Below are positions 3,864 to 5,498 of a stretch of DNA of 5,498 nt, in pieces. Location of the stretch: positions 1 to 5,498 of the forward strand of contig JAZNOR010000025.1 of assembly GCA_045589235.1 (NCBI GenBank), given 5' to 3'. Below the pieces are notes generated by a model. The model worked only from the letters and a program-made list of their open reading frames with translations, had not been told where the DNA came from and searched no databases. How positions within the stretch are numbered: position 1 is the stretch's first letter; each line of letters opens with the position of its first letter. This DNA is from RGIG7332 sp045589235 (GTDB lineage Bacteria; Bacillota; Clostridia; Oscillospirales; JAAYXM01). A program made the translations under genes and the position numbers.

Positions 3864-5450
3864 TTAATTAATAATTGCTTCACCAAGTTTATCTCCTGCA
3901 TATTCACCAATTTTGCCGCCATAGTAATCACCAATAAGGCCAAAAGCAAAGCCACCAAGAGTTCCTAATAGGCCACCAACAACAGTACCAATACCTGGAC
4001 AAATTAAAGTACCAATAGCAGAAATTGCTTTTGCACCTACTATCGCACTGCCAGAAGATAATGCCCAACCACCCAAAGCAGAACCAAGTTTTTTGTAGCT
4101 CTCTATATCGTTTAGCTTTTTATCCGTTATTAGATCATTCAGGGCATATATCCCTGCTTCACCAAAGGATAAAATAGTTGATACTGCACCTAATGCTTTG
4201 CCACTTTTTTTCAATATGGGCATTCCTTTAGCTACAGCTTGGTTAACGCCGGTGAGTGGAGAGCCTGGAGTTACTAAAAAGTTTTGTACCGGTTCGAGGT
4301 CTACAAACTCTGAAAAGTTTTTCAAAGTACTACCAGCAATATTTGAAACATCACCAATCACGTCAGAAACAGAATCTTTTGTTTTGTTCGATTCAGGCGA
4401 AGTGATATGCAGATTTTTAGGAGCAGGATGAAGTTCCCACCTGTTTTCGGATTGCGCAGATGCATAATCCCCGTTTTCAAAATGCATAACAGGTTTTTGG
4501 CTGTCGTTTTGTGTTTTATCCATATTTTCGGGAGCAGGGTGAAGCTCGTATCTGAGTCTTGGATCTACACCTTTGTAATGGCTTGCTGCATAATCGCCGT
4601 TTTCAAACCACATTGTGGGTTCTTTCTTGATTTCAGAATCAGACTTTGATGCGGTTGTATCAGCAGGTTTATTTTTCTGATACTGCTCGTATTTTGCCAT
4701 AAGTTCTTCAACCGGGTCTTGCTTTTTGAGTGGCATACCTGCAGGTGCAGGATTTGGCGTTGTAAAGAAGTGTTCAAACGGACTTCCGCGAAAAGCTTCA
4801 TAAAGCTCGGTTTTAGCCTTTTTGTTGTCCGCAACTTGTTTTTGATACTGCCTTTCTTCCTCTTCGTCGCCCCAAAATCCGCTTAAAAACAATCGCTCTT
4901 CTTTATCGGGGAGCTTCGGGTTTAAAATATCGCTTAAACGACTTCCGAAATGAGCATCAAAACGACGTTTTTCTTCTTTCTCACCGTAAAATTCCTTGTC
5001 ATACTCGCGGTCTTCATAAGAGGGGAAACCGTTATTAAATAAAAACTTTTGAGTTTTAGGCTGACTTTCTTTAGCGTAAAGATAGTCAGACATTTTCTTG
5101 TTATCGGTTTTGTTTACCTGTTTCGGCTTCTGCGATGCGCTTGTTGTCTTCGTTGCCTCTTTTGGCTTTTGCCAAGTGGTGTTCGTTTGCTTTGCCGCAG
5201 TAGCCGCGGTCTCAGCACCGCTTTTTGCAAGTGATACCGCAGTACTTATACCGTCAGTTTTTTTATCCTCATTTTTTGTCACGCGACCAATATCGGAAAT
5301 ACCTTGCACAGGGGCAAGTCCTGCACCGACAGAACCAAAATTCTTTTCTTCTTTTTTATTATACTCCTGTTTCTTTGCTTTTTCAAGCATACCAAGAATT
5401 TCGGGGTCAGGCTTAAAGTTTCCTTTCATCCAATCATTTAATGTATTCAT
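3864..5450 (-). CDS. Modular protein with glycine-zipper C-terminus, candidate pore-forming polymorphic toxin
   Basis: This 528-residue protein is not recognised as a whole. Residues 1-35 are charged and probably helical. Residues 40-125 are low-complexity, T/K/A/Q-rich and probably disordered. Residues 126-260 are strongly charged (E/K/R/D) with aromatic residues and no known fold. A repeated motif follows at 280-310 and 322-347. After a linker with V-T-P-G-S-P-L-T-G-V (393-402), an A/G-rich hydrophobic region at 410-528 ends in a long glycine zipper. There is no signal peptide and no recognisable LXG or WXG100 domain. The tail resembles membrane-active domains of T7SS and other polymorphic toxins, and the next two genes (membrane protein, DUF4176) fit an effector cassette. 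The chosen ATG (5450-5448) sits 8 bases after AGGAGG (5464-5459). A GTG at 5459 is in frame but overlaps the Shine-Dalgarno and is unlikely. The gene ends in tandem TAA TAA (3866-3861). The toxin role is inference; a phage or surface structural protein is the main alternative. Confidence 0.8.
   Translation of the reverse strand: MNTLNDWMKGNFKPDPEILGMLEKAKKQEYNKKEEKNFGSVGAGLAPVQGISDIGRVTKNEDKKTDGISTAVSLAKSGAETAATAAKQTNTTWQKPKEATKTTSASQKPKQVNKTDNKKMSDYLYAKESQPKTQKFLFNNGFPSYEDREYDKEFYGEKEEKRRFDAHFGSRLSDILNPKLPDKEERLFLSGFWGDEEEERQYQKQVADNKKAKTELYEAFRGSPFEHFFTTPNPAPAGMPLKKQDPVEELMAKYEQYQKNKPADTTASKSDSEIKKEPTMWFENGDYAASHYKGVDPRLRYELHPAPENMDKTQNDSQKPVMHFENGDYASAQSENRWELHPAPKNLHITSPESNKTKDSVSDVIGDVSNIAGSTLKNFSEFVDLEPVQNFLVTPGSPLTGVNQAVAKGMPILKKSGKALGAVSTILSFGEAGIYALNDLITDKKLNDIESYKKLGSALGGWALSSGSAIVGAKAISAIGTLICPGIGTVVGGLLGTLGGFAFGLIGDYYGGKIGEYAGDKLGEAIIN
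3882..3989 (-). other. Coding region of a double glycine zipper (residues 488-523)
   Basis: Within the C-terminus of the 528-residue protein, glycines recur every fourth residue in two consecutive registers: G488, 492, 496, 500, 504, then G507, 511, 515, 519, 523. The first register is hydrophobic (V, L, F, A, I between glycines). The second alternates Y/I/A/L with D, K and E and is amphipathic. Such GxxxG series mediate close helix packing in membranes and are typical of pore-forming segments. Confidence 0.85.
4410..4616 (-). repeat. Imperfect tandem duplication in the large protein (two units, 42-residue period)
   Basis: Unit 1 (coding 4616-4521, residues 279-310) and unit 2 (coding 4490-4410, residues 321-347) share M-x-F-E-N-G-D-Y-A, then after a variable part E-L-H-P-A-P-x-N-[ML]. 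The motif starts (M280 and M322) are 42 residues, or 126 bases, apart, and the preceding linkers are also alike (D-S-...-K-x-P-[TV]-M). Unit 2 lacks five residues in the middle. The similarity is visible in DNA as well (for example CGTTTTCAAA in both), so the duplication is not ancient. Confidence 0.88.
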
Positions 5451-5455
5451 ATTTC

Positions 5456-5467
5456 TCACCTCCTTTT
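5456..5467 (-). promoter_or_regulatory. Ribosome binding site that fixes the start of the large protein
   Basis: AAAAGGAGGTGA on the - strand is an almost full anti-16S match. It overlaps the in-frame GTG at 5459-5457 and is ideally placed for the ATG at 5450. Only 31 bases upstream of it are in the window, so the promoter of this cassette cannot be judged. Confidence 0.85.
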
Positions 5468-5498
5468 ACAAACATATGTACGTTTCGCTTGCGATAAC

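Noticed and set aside
4198..4649. Two + strand open frames opposite the large protein.
   Set aside because: They are mirror translations of the toxin candidate, including its repeat, with no start signals or domain resemblance.
3864..5450. LXG, WXG100 or signal-peptide start for the large protein.
   Set aside because: The N-terminus is charged, lacks a hydrophobic core and shows no W-x-G or L-x-G signature in a helical-hairpin context.
5457..5459. In-frame GTG as start of the large protein, giving 531 residues.
   Set aside because: It lies inside the AGGAGGTGA ribosome binding site and has no separate one; ATG 5450 has ideal spacing.
3021..5490. AAGCGAAACG at 3021-3030 and its reverse complement at 5481-5490, flanking the three-gene cassette like terminal inverted repeats.
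   Set aside because: Ten identical bases are expected by chance several times in a window this size, the match does not extend, and there is no transposase or integrase.

Overview
The window looks like a piece of a Firmicutes chromosome, most likely an anaerobic clostridial (gut-type) lineage. This is inferred from low-to-moderate GC, near-perfect AGGAGG ribosome binding sites on almost every gene, a perfect TTGACA-N17-TATAAT promoter, rubrerythrin-like and flavin-reductase-like genes, and a DUF4176 gene of the kind found around Firmicutes type VII secretion (T7SSb). The genus cannot be fixed from this sequence alone.

Left part (1-1114, + strand): the 3' seven-eighths or so of an aspartate kinase gene (lysC type, kinase domain plus two ACT domains), running in from outside the window and closed by a strong intrinsic terminator. 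An internal AAGGAGG followed by an in-frame ATG lies exactly at the kinase/ACT junction, as expected if a separate regulatory beta subunit is also made from this gene.

Second part (1159-1971, - strand): a two-gene unit. A consensus sigma-A promoter with a very short leader drives a flavin-reductase-like gene. A 71-residue helical protein resembling half of a ferritin/rubrerythrin fold follows. Between them is a perfect 15-bp hairpin. Its first arm starts four bases after the upstream stop codon, its second arm contains the downstream Shine-Dalgarno, and a short U-tract ends at the AUG. It could act as a terminator, as a translational-coupling switch, or as both.

Third part (2057-3013, + strand): a three-S1-domain RNA-binding protein, divergent from the flavin reductase gene and closed by a terminator shared with the convergent genes to its right.

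Right part (3043-5450, - strand): a three-gene cassette in transcription order. It comprises a 528-residue modular protein ending in a glycine-zipper membrane domain, a four-segment membrane protein of lower GC, and a DUF4176 protein. The order, the domain layout and the DUF4176 partner suggest a pore-forming polymorphic-toxin/immunity/accessory cassette. The large protein has no recognisable LXG or WXG100 head and carries a duplicated motif (M-x-F-E-N-G-D-Y-A ... E-L-H-P-A-P) that I do not recognise. This is the best candidate here for an undescribed system, but its toxin function is inference. There is no gene-free stretch longer than about 135 bases.
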